Assembly: GCA_028278545.1 (NCBI GenBank)
Contig: JANQED010000132.1
Location: forward strand, 344,874 to 408,873
Source of the DNA: Anaerolineales bacterium
GTDB lineage: Bacteria > Chloroflexota > Anaerolineae > Anaerolineales > UBA11858
Reading direction: 5' to 3'
Length of the DNA: 64,000 nucleotides
The notes under the pieces are model-generated. The model saw only the letters and a program-made list of their open reading frames with translations, was not told the origin of the DNA and made no database searches. The translations under genes were made by a program, and so were the position numbers. Of the stretch, positions 17,606-25,946 are shown piece by piece. The stretch's first letter is position 1, and each line of letters opens with the position of its first letter.

Positions 17606-18588
17606 TTTTCATCGGCATAGAGATAGCATGCCGCCTGATGAGAACTTCCGTTGATTTGATACAACAAGGGTTGAGTAGTCAGACATTTCTCCCAATGATG
17701 GGTACAACGGGCATAAAAGCGACAGCCGCTGTCGGTGTGAGAGCGCATCAGCTCATCATCGGGCAGGCTGATTTCGGAATCCCACTTTTGGTCTGGGTCA
17801 GGCACTGGGATAGAGCCAATCAACTGCTGCACGTAGGGGTGCTTGGGGTTTTCGATCACCTCGGTTGTGCTACCTGACTCCGCAATCGAGCCCTGATAGA
17901 GCAGGTAGATATCATCGCCAATCTGATAGGCAGTGCTTAGGTCATGGGTGATATAGAGAAAGGAAATGCCATAATCATCCCGCAGGCGCAGCATGATATC
18001 GAGGATCATGGCCCGCAGAGAAGCATCAACCATAGAGACCGGTTCGTCAGCTACTATCAAATCAGGTTTGAGCAAATAGGCACGCGCCACCATCATGCGC
18101 TGACGTTGACCACCACTGAGCTGGTGCGGATATTTGTGCAGCACTTCGTCCCCTTGCATCCCCACTACATTGAGGGCTTCTTCAATCAGCTCTCGTCCTT
18201 CTTTTTTGCTCTTCGCTAATTTGAAATTTTTGATGATCAAATCGTAGATATGCCCCACTCGATAGAAGGGATTATATACCGCATAGGGATCCTGAAAGAC
18301 AACCTGTACATGACGCCTGTAGATGCCGCGTTCCTCTTTGGTGAGCTTGCTCAAATCATGCCCCGTGAAGGTAATTTTTCCAGATGTCAGCGGTGTAAAG
18401 CCGAGAACGAGATTCGCCAGCGTCGACTTACCGCTGCCACTCTCACCAGCAATGGTAACAATTTTTGGGGTATCCGCCGGGATGGTCAGGTTGAAATTCT
18501 GCAAAGCGACCACTTTCTTACCGCCTTGCAGGAAGCCACCACCATAGATCTTGGTAGCATCGGTGATTTCAAGCAAAGGCGTGGTCAT
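17602..18588 (-). CDS. ABC transporter ATPase, OppF/DppF type
   Basis: One of two ATPases of a peptide/nickel-class importer. Walker A GESGSGKS spans residues 48-55, the signature is LSGGQRQR and Walker B is LIVADEP. The C-terminal oligopeptide-transporter extension contains Cys in CRFYARCTHHWEKC, a feature of the OppD/F group where it can carry an Fe-S cluster. The 328 residues are typical. It overlaps the OppD-type gene and the amidohydrolase by four bases each. Confidence 0.95.
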   Translation of the reverse strand: MTTPLLEITDATKIYGGGFLQGGKKVVALQNFNLTIPADTPKIVTIAGESGSGKSTLANLVLGFTPLTSGKITFTGHDLSKLTKEERGIYRRHVQVVFQDPYAVYNPFYRVGHIYDLIIKNFKLAKSKKEGRELIEEALNVVGMQGDEVLHKYPHQLSGGQRQRMMVARAYLLKPDLIVADEPVSMVDASLRAMILDIMLRLRDDYGISFLYITHDLSTAYQIGDDIYLLYQGSIAESGSTTEVIENPKHPYVQQLIGSIPVPDPDQKWDSEISLPDDELMRSHTDSGCRFYARCTHHWEKCLTTQPLLYQINGSSHQAACYLYADEK

Positions 18589-19604
18589 GCGGTTTCCTCC
18601 GGTTTATACAAATGACAGGCCACCCCGTGACGCGTTTGGATTTCAAGCATGGGTGGTTTTTGGGTTCGGCAAGTTTCCGCTACATGCGGGCAGCGGAACT
18701 GGAAGATGCAACCCGGTGGTGGGTTGCGCAAATCATGCGTCAGACCCTCTGTCAGCTTTAGCGGTTTGCGCTCCTTGATGGAAGGGATCGATTCAATCAA
18801 GAGTTGCGTATAAGGGTGCATTGGAGCTTTCATCGCAGCTCTGACAGGAGCAATTTCCACTAAATTGCCTGCGTACATCACCGCGACTCGGTCAACCATT
18901 TGCGCCATCAGGCCCATATCGTGACCAATCATAATCATCGAAACACCCAGCCGCTTTTTGATATCGAGCATAGTCTGGGCAACCACCCGCTGCACAATCA
19001 CATCCAAGGCACTGGTGGGTTCATCAGCGATGACCAGGATCGGGTTGAGAACAATGGCCATTGCAATGCAAACACGCTGCTTCATGCCACCACTTAACTC
19101 GTGAGGATACATATTGAAAGTGCGGCTGGGCAACCCGACCAATGCCAACAAATCAAGGGTGCGTTCTTTCAGAACCGCTTTAGATTGACGGCCTTCATGG
19201 GTTTCGATGGCATCCTTGATCTGGTCTTTGACGCGCATAGTCGGGTTGAGTGAGTTCATCGCGCCTTGAGGCACCAACGCTATTTGCGTCCAACGCGCAC
19301 GACGGAGTTCTTTGTTACCGAGATTGATGATATCCATATCGCCATCAAGCATAACCCGCCCCCCCATAATGCGCCCTGGAGGCTGCACCAGGCGGAGGAT
19401 ACCCATCGCGGCGGTTGTTTTTCCACAACCAGATTCGCCCACTAAACCGACCAATTCACCTTTATACACCTTGAAGCTGATACCGTTGACAGCGATCACA
19501 TCGCCTTCGGGGGTTTTGTAGTGGACACGTAAATCGCGCACGTCCAGGGCGACATCACTATGTCCGTTATTATTTTGGGTTCCACTCTTCGGATTCGTGC
19601 TCAT
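18585..19604 (-). CDS. ABC transporter ATPase, OppD/DppD type
   Basis: The partner ATPase of the importer. Walker A GESGCGKT lies at residues 56-63, the signature is LSGGMKQR and Walker B is LVIADEPTSALD. The C-terminal extension has the Cys pattern CIFQFRCPHVAETC and CHLY of this class. The 339 residues are normal. It starts inside the stop of the OppC-type permease (ATGA). Confidence 0.95.
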   Translation of the reverse strand: MSTNPKSGTQNNNGHSDVALDVRDLRVHYKTPEGDVIAVNGISFKVYKGELVGLVGESGCGKTTAAMGILRLVQPPGRIMGGRVMLDGDMDIINLGNKELRRARWTQIALVPQGAMNSLNPTMRVKDQIKDAIETHEGRQSKAVLKERTLDLLALVGLPSRTFNMYPHELSGGMKQRVCIAMAIVLNPILVIADEPTSALDVIVQRVVAQTMLDIKKRLGVSMIMIGHDMGLMAQMVDRVAVMYAGNLVEIAPVRAAMKAPMHPYTQLLIESIPSIKERKPLKLTEGLTHDLRNPPPGCIFQFRCPHVAETCRTQKPPMLEIQTRHGVACHLYKPEETA

Positions 19605-20536
19605 TGCTGTATTCCTCGTAAACGCGGGTTGGCAATTTCATCCAGGCCGATGGTCATTAAAAAGAGTGCCATGAAGATTGTGACCAACATAACGATGGGG
19701 AAACTCCACCACCACCACATACCGCGCAAGATGGCGGAGGCGCGCAGAGCGTTGTTGATGGTCATCCCAAGGGTGGGGATGCGCGTTGGCCCTAGACCCA
19801 AAATTTCCAGCCCAGTGGCTGCCAAAATCGAGCTTGATACCGTGCTTGTGAAGGTCGCTGCCAAATAGGGCAGCAAATTGGGCATCATTTCCTTGAACAT
19901 GATGTCAATAACAGAAGAACCCGAAATTTGCGCCATCTGCACGTAACCGCGCTCGCGCATACTCAACACCTGCGCCCGGATGATGCGCGTCGGACCAGGC
20001 CAGGCAAACATGGCAATGACCAGGGCCATTGAATTGATGTCAAACTCTCTCACGTAGCTGGCGATCACGATCAAAACGGCCAGTCCAGGGATCGTCATCC
20101 AGGCATCAGAAAGGATGCGGATGGAGCTATCGAGCCAGCCGCCCAAAAAACCGGCTGCAAACCCCAGAATGATCCCCGTTATGGTGCCAAGGGACGCAGC
20201 GATCAAACCGACTTTCAAGGAACGTGGGGTGGCAACCAGCACCAATGCCAGCATCTCGCGCCCGTTGCTTTCTGATCCTAAAGGATAATCAGGTGAACCT
20301 TCTTTGAAACCCAATGATTTATCAGCCTCGACCCATACTGGCACCATATTTGTAGGGACAGAGCCAACTCTTGCTAACTCAGTATCCCAGAATACCGGGC
20401 CGACGAATTCCATCAAAATCATAAGAATCAGTACCCCAACTCCCAATACCAATTTCCAGTTCAACCAGGGTAATCTTAGAATTACCGCCATTCTTGAGCT
20501 TCTGGTCCCAAAGACATTTGTGGCTGCTGTCATCAT
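19601..20536 (-). CDS. ABC transporter permease, OppC/DppC type
   Basis: An inner-membrane permease with about six helices and the EAA-like loop around GSSVIDIMFKEMMPNLLPY. The N-terminal segment after the first helix is the OppC_N type, and LGSESNGREMLALVL fits the family motif LGTDxxGRD. Length is 311 residues. It starts on the last base of the OppB-type stop codon (TAATG), and AAAGGAG lies just before. Confidence 0.94.
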   Translation of the reverse strand: MMTAATNVFGTRSSRMAVILRLPWLNWKLVLGVGVLILMILMEFVGPVFWDTELARVGSVPTNMVPVWVEADKSLGFKEGSPDYPLGSESNGREMLALVLVATPRSLKVGLIAASLGTITGIILGFAAGFLGGWLDSSIRILSDAWMTIPGLAVLIVIASYVREFDINSMALVIAMFAWPGPTRIIRAQVLSMRERGYVQMAQISGSSVIDIMFKEMMPNLLPYLAATFTSTVSSSILAATGLEILGLGPTRIPTLGMTINNALRASAILRGMWWWWSFPIVMLVTIFMALFLMTIGLDEIANPRLRGIQQ

Positions 20537-21546
20537 TAGCTCCTTTGGTATGTAATGCGGGGGTCAATCAGGGGATAGGTCAGGTCCAAAATTAGAACAG
20601 CGATAGAGACCCCAACAATCACATAAAACACGATTCCCTGGATCAAGGTGAAATCAGAATTGAGAATACCTTGATAGAGCAAATACCCCACCCCGGGATA
20701 GGTAAAGATGATCTCAACCAGCACTGAGCCGCCTGCTAATGCGCCTAAAGCAACCCCAAAAGCCGTTATCTGTGGCAGGATGGCATTACGAATACCATAG
20801 CGCCAGAAAATGCGCATGGGCGTCAATCCTTTGGCATCGGCTAAAATCATGTAGTCTTCGCCATCGGTGGTAATCATCATGCCGCGCATTCCCAAAGCCC
20901 AACTGCCCATACTGACCATGATGATGGACATAGCAGGTAAAAAAGCATGTTTGATGACACTACCGATAAACTCTAAATCCCAGCCAGGGTTCAGTCCGCG
21001 GGCATAGTTGCCTGCATATGGGAACCAATCCAGCATAAACGCGAAGAAAAACAGCAGCATGATCCCGATCATATAGGCTGGAATGGATGTAAAGGTTAAC
21101 GAAATGGGCAGCAACCAGCGGATCATTTTTGGCGTGCGCCGCCAAGCCAGAAGCGCGCCTACTGCATTCCCGATGATGAAAGACAAGATAAGGGCAACAA
21201 AGAGCAAACCAATCGTCCAGGGCAGACTGCGGGCGATCATATCGTCTATACGGCTGGGAAAAAAGGCCAGTGAATACCCTGTGTTAAACGTAGCCGAGTT
21301 GTATAAGTATTTGAAGTATTGCACGTGAACTGGGTCGTTCAGGCCAAAACGTTCACGATAGGCTTCGACGATTTGATCAGCGTTCTCTACGTTAGAACCT
21401 TCCGTTAACATCCGGCCAATCATAGCCTGGACAGGGTCACCAGGTGCCATGCGGGGTACAATGAAGATAACCGTTGTTCCCAACCACACAGTAAGCAGAA
21501 ACATACCAAGTCGTTTGATGACATATTCTTTGGATAAGCCACCCAT
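20536..21546 (-). CDS. ABC transporter permease, OppB/DppB type
   Basis: The companion permease, 336 residues, with the family opening KRLGMFLLTVWLGTTVIFIVPRMAPGDP and the cytoplasmic loop DYMILADAKGLTPMRIFWRYGIRNAILP. About six membrane segments are seen. It follows the binding-protein gene after 98 bases that hold a stable hairpin, a common device for making more binding protein than permease. Confidence 0.94.
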   Translation of the reverse strand: MGGLSKEYVIKRLGMFLLTVWLGTTVIFIVPRMAPGDPVQAMIGRMLTEGSNVENADQIVEAYRERFGLNDPVHVQYFKYLYNSATFNTGYSLAFFPSRIDDMIARSLPWTIGLLFVALILSFIIGNAVGALLAWRRTPKMIRWLLPISLTFTSIPAYMIGIMLLFFFAFMLDWFPYAGNYARGLNPGWDLEFIGSVIKHAFLPAMSIIMVSMGSWALGMRGMMITTDGEDYMILADAKGLTPMRIFWRYGIRNAILPQITAFGVALGALAGGSVLVEIIFTYPGVGYLLYQGILNSDFTLIQGIVFYVIVGVSIAVLILDLTYPLIDPRITYQRS

Positions 21547-21563
21547 AGAGTTCTCCTTTACTT

Positions 21564-21598
21564 CAGGACTGGCAGCCCCGAGAGGACTGCCAGTCCTG
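21564..21598 (-). promoter_or_regulatory. Stable hairpin between binding protein and permease genes
   Basis: CAGGACTGGCAG (21564-21575) pairs perfectly over 12 bases with CTGCCAGTCCTG (21587-21598), with an 11-base loop. No T-run follows in the direction of transcription, so it is more likely an mRNA-stabilising or processing hairpin than a full terminator. Confidence 0.7.
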
Positions 21599-21644
21599 AT
21601 ACTATTCCACTTGCCGTATAGTTCCTAAGCCATTCTCAGACTGA

Positions 21645-23516
21645 TTAGGGGGTTACCGGTTCCAGATTTTGCAAAATCACATGCGTAACCTGCCACCAAG
21701 TTGCCGGGGCAATGTAGGGGTTATCAGCGGTGGGCCAGCCCGTCCAATAGGTCTGATCGAAGGGCACTAACTTGACAGCTTGGGCAATGGGCAGAGCCGG
21801 TTTCTCGGCCAGCCACAACTCCATCGAATCGAGGAACAACTGCTCCAGCTGAGGATCGCCAGGGGGCACGTCAGCCATCTGCGCAACAAGGTCGGAGTAA
21901 GCCTGGGCGGCTTCACCATCCCAACGCTGGGTATTGGCATAGAAGCCTGAGGAAGTCTCACCTTCTGCAGGGATGTGGCGGGTGCTAAAGGTATCCATCT
22001 TGGCCCACAAGTCGATGGGGCCGCAAACGAAGAAGTAGTAGGTGTCGAAGCCTGCCCCAGTCAGGTTTTCGATGAAGGCGGGAATGGGCTGGATATCCTG
22101 GACGGCATTGACCCCGACCGCCTGGAATTGCTCGACCAACAAGGATACCGTGCTGTTCATCTCTGTAGCGTCGAAGTTAGCAATCGACATGGCCAGTTCA
22201 ACGCCATCTTTCTCATAGTAGCCTGTTTCAGCATTCATCGTGTAGCCTAAGGCCTCGAAACCAGCTTTGGCTTTTTCGGGGTCATAGGTATGGAGAGGGT
22301 ACTGGTCATACAACCCTTCATCTACAGCTGACTGCACATAGCTATTGAAGACATTGTAAGCAGGCAGCCAGTGCTGAGAGGCTGATGATGTGCTCTCATA
22401 GGCAATATCGATGATCTGGGCGCGATCGATAGCATAGTTGACTGCTTCGCGCATGGCAACATCGTTCCATGGCTCCTTTGTCAGGTTGAAGTGGAAGTTG
22501 CGAGCACAGGGATCGATCCAGGCGTATGGCAGGTCAGCGTGCCAAGCAATGGTGGTGCCAGTCATTTGCTTCAAAGCCAGGTAAGAACCCAGGTTGACGC
22601 CCATCAAGCTGTCCAATTCGTTGCGTGCCATGGCAGCAGTGCGGGTTTCTTCGGAGCCGTAAGCTACCCAAACTAATTTTTCAGGCGCAGGCAGCTTAAA
22701 ACCAGCATCGACGCCCCACCAATCATCATTGCGGACATAGGTAAACTCAGTTTCACTAACACTTTCCAAAAGATAGGGACCAGAAAATACGGGCCAACCC
22801 TGATCAGGATCGTAGTTGGTGAAGGTTACAGGATCTTGATCAGCCCAGATATGCTCAGGGACGATGAAAAAGGATGAAGTTGACGTGACCACAAAGTTGG
22901 TGTAACCAAATCGATAGTCAGTCGCGGTCAGGGTGAATTGTACTGTGAGATCATCGACTTTTTCAACGCTAGCCACATTCTCAAAAGCAGGCATGGTCAT
23001 AAGATCAGGCGTATTCATGCCCATATTGACGGTGAACACAAAGTCGTCGGCGTCCAGGGTTTCAGCATCACTCCACTTGATGCCTTCACGCAGTTTAATC
23101 GTCCAGACGGTGGCATCATCATTGGATTCCATACTCTCACCCAACCAGTTGATAACCTCACCGGTGGGGCTTTCCAGGTTCAGGATGAATAGTGGTTCAA
23201 TCATGGCCTGGAAAAAGCCATGTTCAAGCCGACGACCGGCGGCAAAGGGGTTCCACAGTTCAGGATCAGCCACCAGGCCTTCATCGATATCAAAGATGAC
23301 GGTCTTGCGGCGTTCGAGTTCGGCTTCATCGACTGCTTCGACTTCTTTGATAACTTCCTTTTCTACCTCAACGGTAACGACAACTTCTTGGACTTCACCT
23401 TCGACAACCACCGTTTCGACAACAGTGATCGTCTCCGGTTCTGGTGGCGCGCAAGCGGCCAAAGCAAGGGCCAAAATTGCGCATACAGCCAGGGTGGCAA
23501 ATAGTTTTTTAGACAT
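21645..23516 (-). CDS. Family 5 extracellular solute-binding lipoprotein
   Basis: The substrate-binding lipoprotein of the importer, SBP_bac_5 family (peptides, opines, nickel, some sugars). The N-terminus MSKKLFATLAVCAILA leads to the lipobox LAAC, then a Val/Glu-rich spacer often seen in Chloroflexota lipoproteins. GGAGGAG six bases ahead supports ATG at 23516 over a start five codons upstream. It is 624 residues, long for the family. It faces the outside and delivers substrate to the two permeases that follow. The ligand cannot be predicted; the nearby peptidase and amidases suggest a peptide or amide. Confidence 0.92.
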   Translation of the reverse strand: MSKKLFATLAVCAILALALAACAPPEPETITVVETVVVEGEVQEVVVTVEVEKEVIKEVEAVDEAELERRKTVIFDIDEGLVADPELWNPFAAGRRLEHGFFQAMIEPLFILNLESPTGEVINWLGESMESNDDATVWTIKLREGIKWSDAETLDADDFVFTVNMGMNTPDLMTMPAFENVASVEKVDDLTVQFTLTATDYRFGYTNFVVTSTSSFFIVPEHIWADQDPVTFTNYDPDQGWPVFSGPYLLESVSETEFTYVRNDDWWGVDAGFKLPAPEKLVWVAYGSEETRTAAMARNELDSLMGVNLGSYLALKQMTGTTIAWHADLPYAWIDPCARNFHFNLTKEPWNDVAMREAVNYAIDRAQIIDIAYESTSSASQHWLPAYNVFNSYVQSAVDEGLYDQYPLHTYDPEKAKAGFEALGYTMNAETGYYEKDGVELAMSIANFDATEMNSTVSLLVEQFQAVGVNAVQDIQPIPAFIENLTGAGFDTYYFFVCGPIDLWAKMDTFSTRHIPAEGETSSGFYANTQRWDGEAAQAYSDLVAQMADVPPGDPQLEQLFLDSMELWLAEKPALPIAQAVKLVPFDQTYWTGWPTADNPYIAPATWWQVTHVILQNLEPVTP

Positions 23517-23603
23517 GTAAGTCTCCTCCAAACACTAGATCATTTGATTATGATATATTCAGGGGATGGCATATATGGGCTATTTGGGGAAGGTCACCTC
23601 CTT

Positions 23604-24548
23604 TTACTCATCAATGCTGTGAGTATCTGGTAACTGGGACAGAACGGTATTGGCGAAAACTTCTAAACCGGCAATATCGTCAAGATCTGTCCATTGCAGC
23701 ATTACCTTTTGAACGCCCACTTCTGCCAGTTGACAGAGTTGATCGACAATCTGAGAGGGCACGCCAGCAACAAGCCCACCTTCCTGCAACTCAGATACGG
23801 TACGCCCGTTGAGCCGATTCTGTAGTTCGTGTTGGTCTGCTCCGAAAACAAGACCTTTCATTTGTGATCTGATGACATAATCAGGAGAACGCCCGGACTG
23901 AGCGATAAGTGCATCTAAACAACCGTTGAGTTCTGCAAATTGAACTGGGGTGCGGTAGACAGCGTTCCATTCGTCAGCGTATTTCGCAGCCAGGGGAAGC
24001 ACTCGTTTTGGGCCATTGCCACCAATCATGATGGGCGGGCCACCTGCTCGCTGGGGACGGGGCAGCAAACTGGCATTTTCCAGCCGGTAATACCGCCCTT
24101 CGAACGTCACAGGCCGGTCGCTGCGCAGCAGTTGGCGGATGATGGTTAGACCCTCCTCGAAGCGTGCAAAACGTTCGGAGACAGGCAGCAACTCAAACCC
24201 AAAGCTGCGATGCTCCCTCTCTCCACCACCCCAGCCAGCCCCCAGGCCCAGAACCAGGCGTCCACCGGAGAGGTCATCCACATCTTTCGCCATCCTGGCA
24301 GTGTGGACAGGGTGGCGGAAAGAAAGTGGCGTCACTAAAGGACCAAACTCGATGCGCCGGGTATGGCAGGCCAGCCAGGTTAGTGATATCCAAAGTTCCA
24401 ATGAATCCTGGTCGGGGGGTTGCGCATCCAGGAAATGATCAGAGCGATACAGCCCGGCAAAACCTAGTTCCTCGACAGCCAACACAATGCGCTGCCAACG
24501 TGGCCAGGTCAGGCCTCTTTGCCCCTCGACTGTGACCGCAACCTGCAT
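23604..24548 (-). CDS. LLM-class flavin/F420-dependent oxidoreductase
   Basis: A luciferase-like (bacterial luciferase superfamily) TIM-barrel enzyme, 314 residues, with YRSDHFLDAQPPDQDSLELW near the N-terminus and DLSGGRLVLGLGAGWGGGEREHRSFG, the typical substrate/cofactor loop. Most relatives with this pattern are annotated as F420-dependent, but FMN use is possible. It starts two bases after the 77-residue gene and lies 87 bases before the binding-protein gene. It probably performs an oxidation or oxygenation of the imported compound; the reaction is unknown. Confidence 0.85.
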   Translation of the reverse strand: MQVAVTVEGQRGLTWPRWQRIVLAVEELGFAGLYRSDHFLDAQPPDQDSLELWISLTWLACHTRRIEFGPLVTPLSFRHPVHTARMAKDVDDLSGGRLVLGLGAGWGGGEREHRSFGFELLPVSERFARFEEGLTIIRQLLRSDRPVTFEGRYYRLENASLLPRPQRAGGPPIMIGGNGPKRVLPLAAKYADEWNAVYRTPVQFAELNGCLDALIAQSGRSPDYVIRSQMKGLVFGADQHELQNRLNGRTVSELQEGGLVAGVPSQIVDQLCQLAEVGVQKVMLQWTDLDDIAGLEVFANTVLSQLPDTHSIDE

Positions 24549-24550
24549 AA

Positions 24551-24784
24551 CTATTCCTTCTGTTCAGCTTTGGCCTGGCGATATAAGCGGGGCAAGGCCA
24601 GCACATATTTGATCACCGGCCAATTCAGCCCAGCACGGATAAACAGCCACAAATCAACGGCGTCCATGCGCACTTTGGCGGGCATAGTTGAGTCAGGGTG
24701 GCTGTGAATGATCAGGTATTGATCTTTTCGTTCGATCTTGCCAACCACGAAATCCATCTTGACGAGCTTGCTGGCAACTTTCAT
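24551..24784 (-). CDS. Uncharacterised 77-residue protein
   Basis: I do not recognise this short protein. Its ATG lies one base after the stop of the nitrilase-family gene, with AAGGAAGG ahead, and its stop is two bases before the LLM gene, so it is translated as part of the operon. The first 35 residues alternate hydrophobic and charged positions like a beta-rich fold (MDFVVGKIERKDQYLIIHS); the C-terminal half is a hydrophobic helix followed by a basic tail. It may be a small subunit or accessory protein of one neighbour. Confidence 0.7.
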   Translation of the reverse strand: MKVASKLVKMDFVVGKIERKDQYLIIHSHPDSTMPAKVRMDAVDLWLFIRAGLNWPVIKYVLALPRLYRQAKAEQKE

Positions 24785-24785
24785 T

Positions 24786-25937
24786 TCAATCCTTCCTTAG
24801 CCTGCCTGACTCTTGAGCATAGCGGACGCGCTGCTCGAAGAGTTTAGGCATATCTTCGACGGAATATTCCGCGGGTGGCGTAAACTGTCCCCGACCATAG
24901 AGAGTGCTCAATACCTGCTTGGCGCCCTCCATCTTGTCGGCCAGGTTGCGGGGCGGCTTTCCTGACGGGAATAAGTTGGGAGGATAGATGGACTTCTCGT
25001 ACATCTCACGAAAACCTTCGGTACGCACATCAATCCACATGTTGTGGTTGGCGATGGTGCGGTGATCCCGCAAGGCTTCGATATCAATGGTGGCGGCGAT
25101 GATTTGCTCCTCCGGGTAAGGGGCATAGCGCATCACCATGCCGGTGTAATCGATAATGAAAGAATGGCCGGGGCAGAATGCTTTGGGATAATAGTCGTAG
25201 TGAACCTTACCCCAATTGGAACCCAGCAGATAACACATATTGTCGTGCGCCCTGGTGCGACGGGTGAACAGCCAGAAATCCCAAGGGGAGCTCACACCTT
25301 CCACTTCCTGGATGGCTCCCGGATGGCAGATCACTTCAACCCCATTGAAGCCTAATGCACGGGAAACCTCTGGGGTGGCGCCATCATGACAGGTCATCGT
25401 CCCCAATTTGCCGATGTCAGTATCCACAACTGGGAAACGAGTCTTGATACTGTCCCCGAAGACTTTGTTGTACTCATCGAGCATATCGTGGGGGCTGGTT
25501 CCCAGGCCAATCGAGGCGGGGATATGCCATTTGTGATAGCGTAAGATCACCTTTCCATCTGGGCCGATGATGAAGGCGGTGTTGAACCAACGGTCGGGAA
25601 ACTCCGGAACCTGCTCGACGACGCCGCCCCCGGCGATATAAATGCCATACTCCTTGCATTTCTCACCGAGCACATCCAGTTCTGGCCCAGGGATGGTGAT
25701 GGCTTTCTTCATGAAGGCTTCTAGACCATCTTCGCCCTTGCCCGGCGTCGTGACCCCCTGTAAGAAGTATTCGGGGAAAACCACCAGTCGTACTGGGCGC
25801 TCGTAAAAATAACCCACGCCAAAATCGATCAGCTTGGTATAACGCTCCAAATTGCGGTAGATGTCATCACGGGTGTTAGCTACATGTACTTCGGGCTGGA
25901 CGACTAAGGCGGTGTATTTCTCAATCTTTTTGCTCAT
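24786..25937 (-). CDS. Nitrilase-superfamily amidase/carbon-nitrogen hydrolase
   Basis: A cytoplasmic carbon-nitrogen hydrolase that cleaves an amide (or nitrile). The catalytic Glu-Lys-Cys triad is complete: Glu56 in FPEYFLQG, Lys136 in RYHKWHIPA and Cys183 in TMTCHDGATPE. At about 384 residues it is longer than simple amidases and resembles the aliphatic-amidase or formamidase branch. Two adjacent ATG codons and a GTG compete as start; the ribosome site AGGAAG overlaps the upstream stop and best suits 25937. It follows the FAD oxidoreductase directly. The substrate is unknown. Confidence 0.9.
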   Translation of the reverse strand: MSKKIEKYTALVVQPEVHVANTRDDIYRNLERYTKLIDFGVGYFYERPVRLVVFPEYFLQGVTTPGKGEDGLEAFMKKAITIPGPELDVLGEKCKEYGIYIAGGGVVEQVPEFPDRWFNTAFIIGPDGKVILRYHKWHIPASIGLGTSPHDMLDEYNKVFGDSIKTRFPVVDTDIGKLGTMTCHDGATPEVSRALGFNGVEVICHPGAIQEVEGVSSPWDFWLFTRRTRAHDNMCYLLGSNWGKVHYDYYPKAFCPGHSFIIDYTGMVMRYAPYPEEQIIAATIDIEALRDHRTIANHNMWIDVRTEGFREMYEKSIYPPNLFPSGKPPRNLADKMEGAKQVLSTLYGRGQFTPPAEYSVEDMPKLFEQRVRYAQESGRLRKD

Positions 25938-25946
25938 CATCACTTC

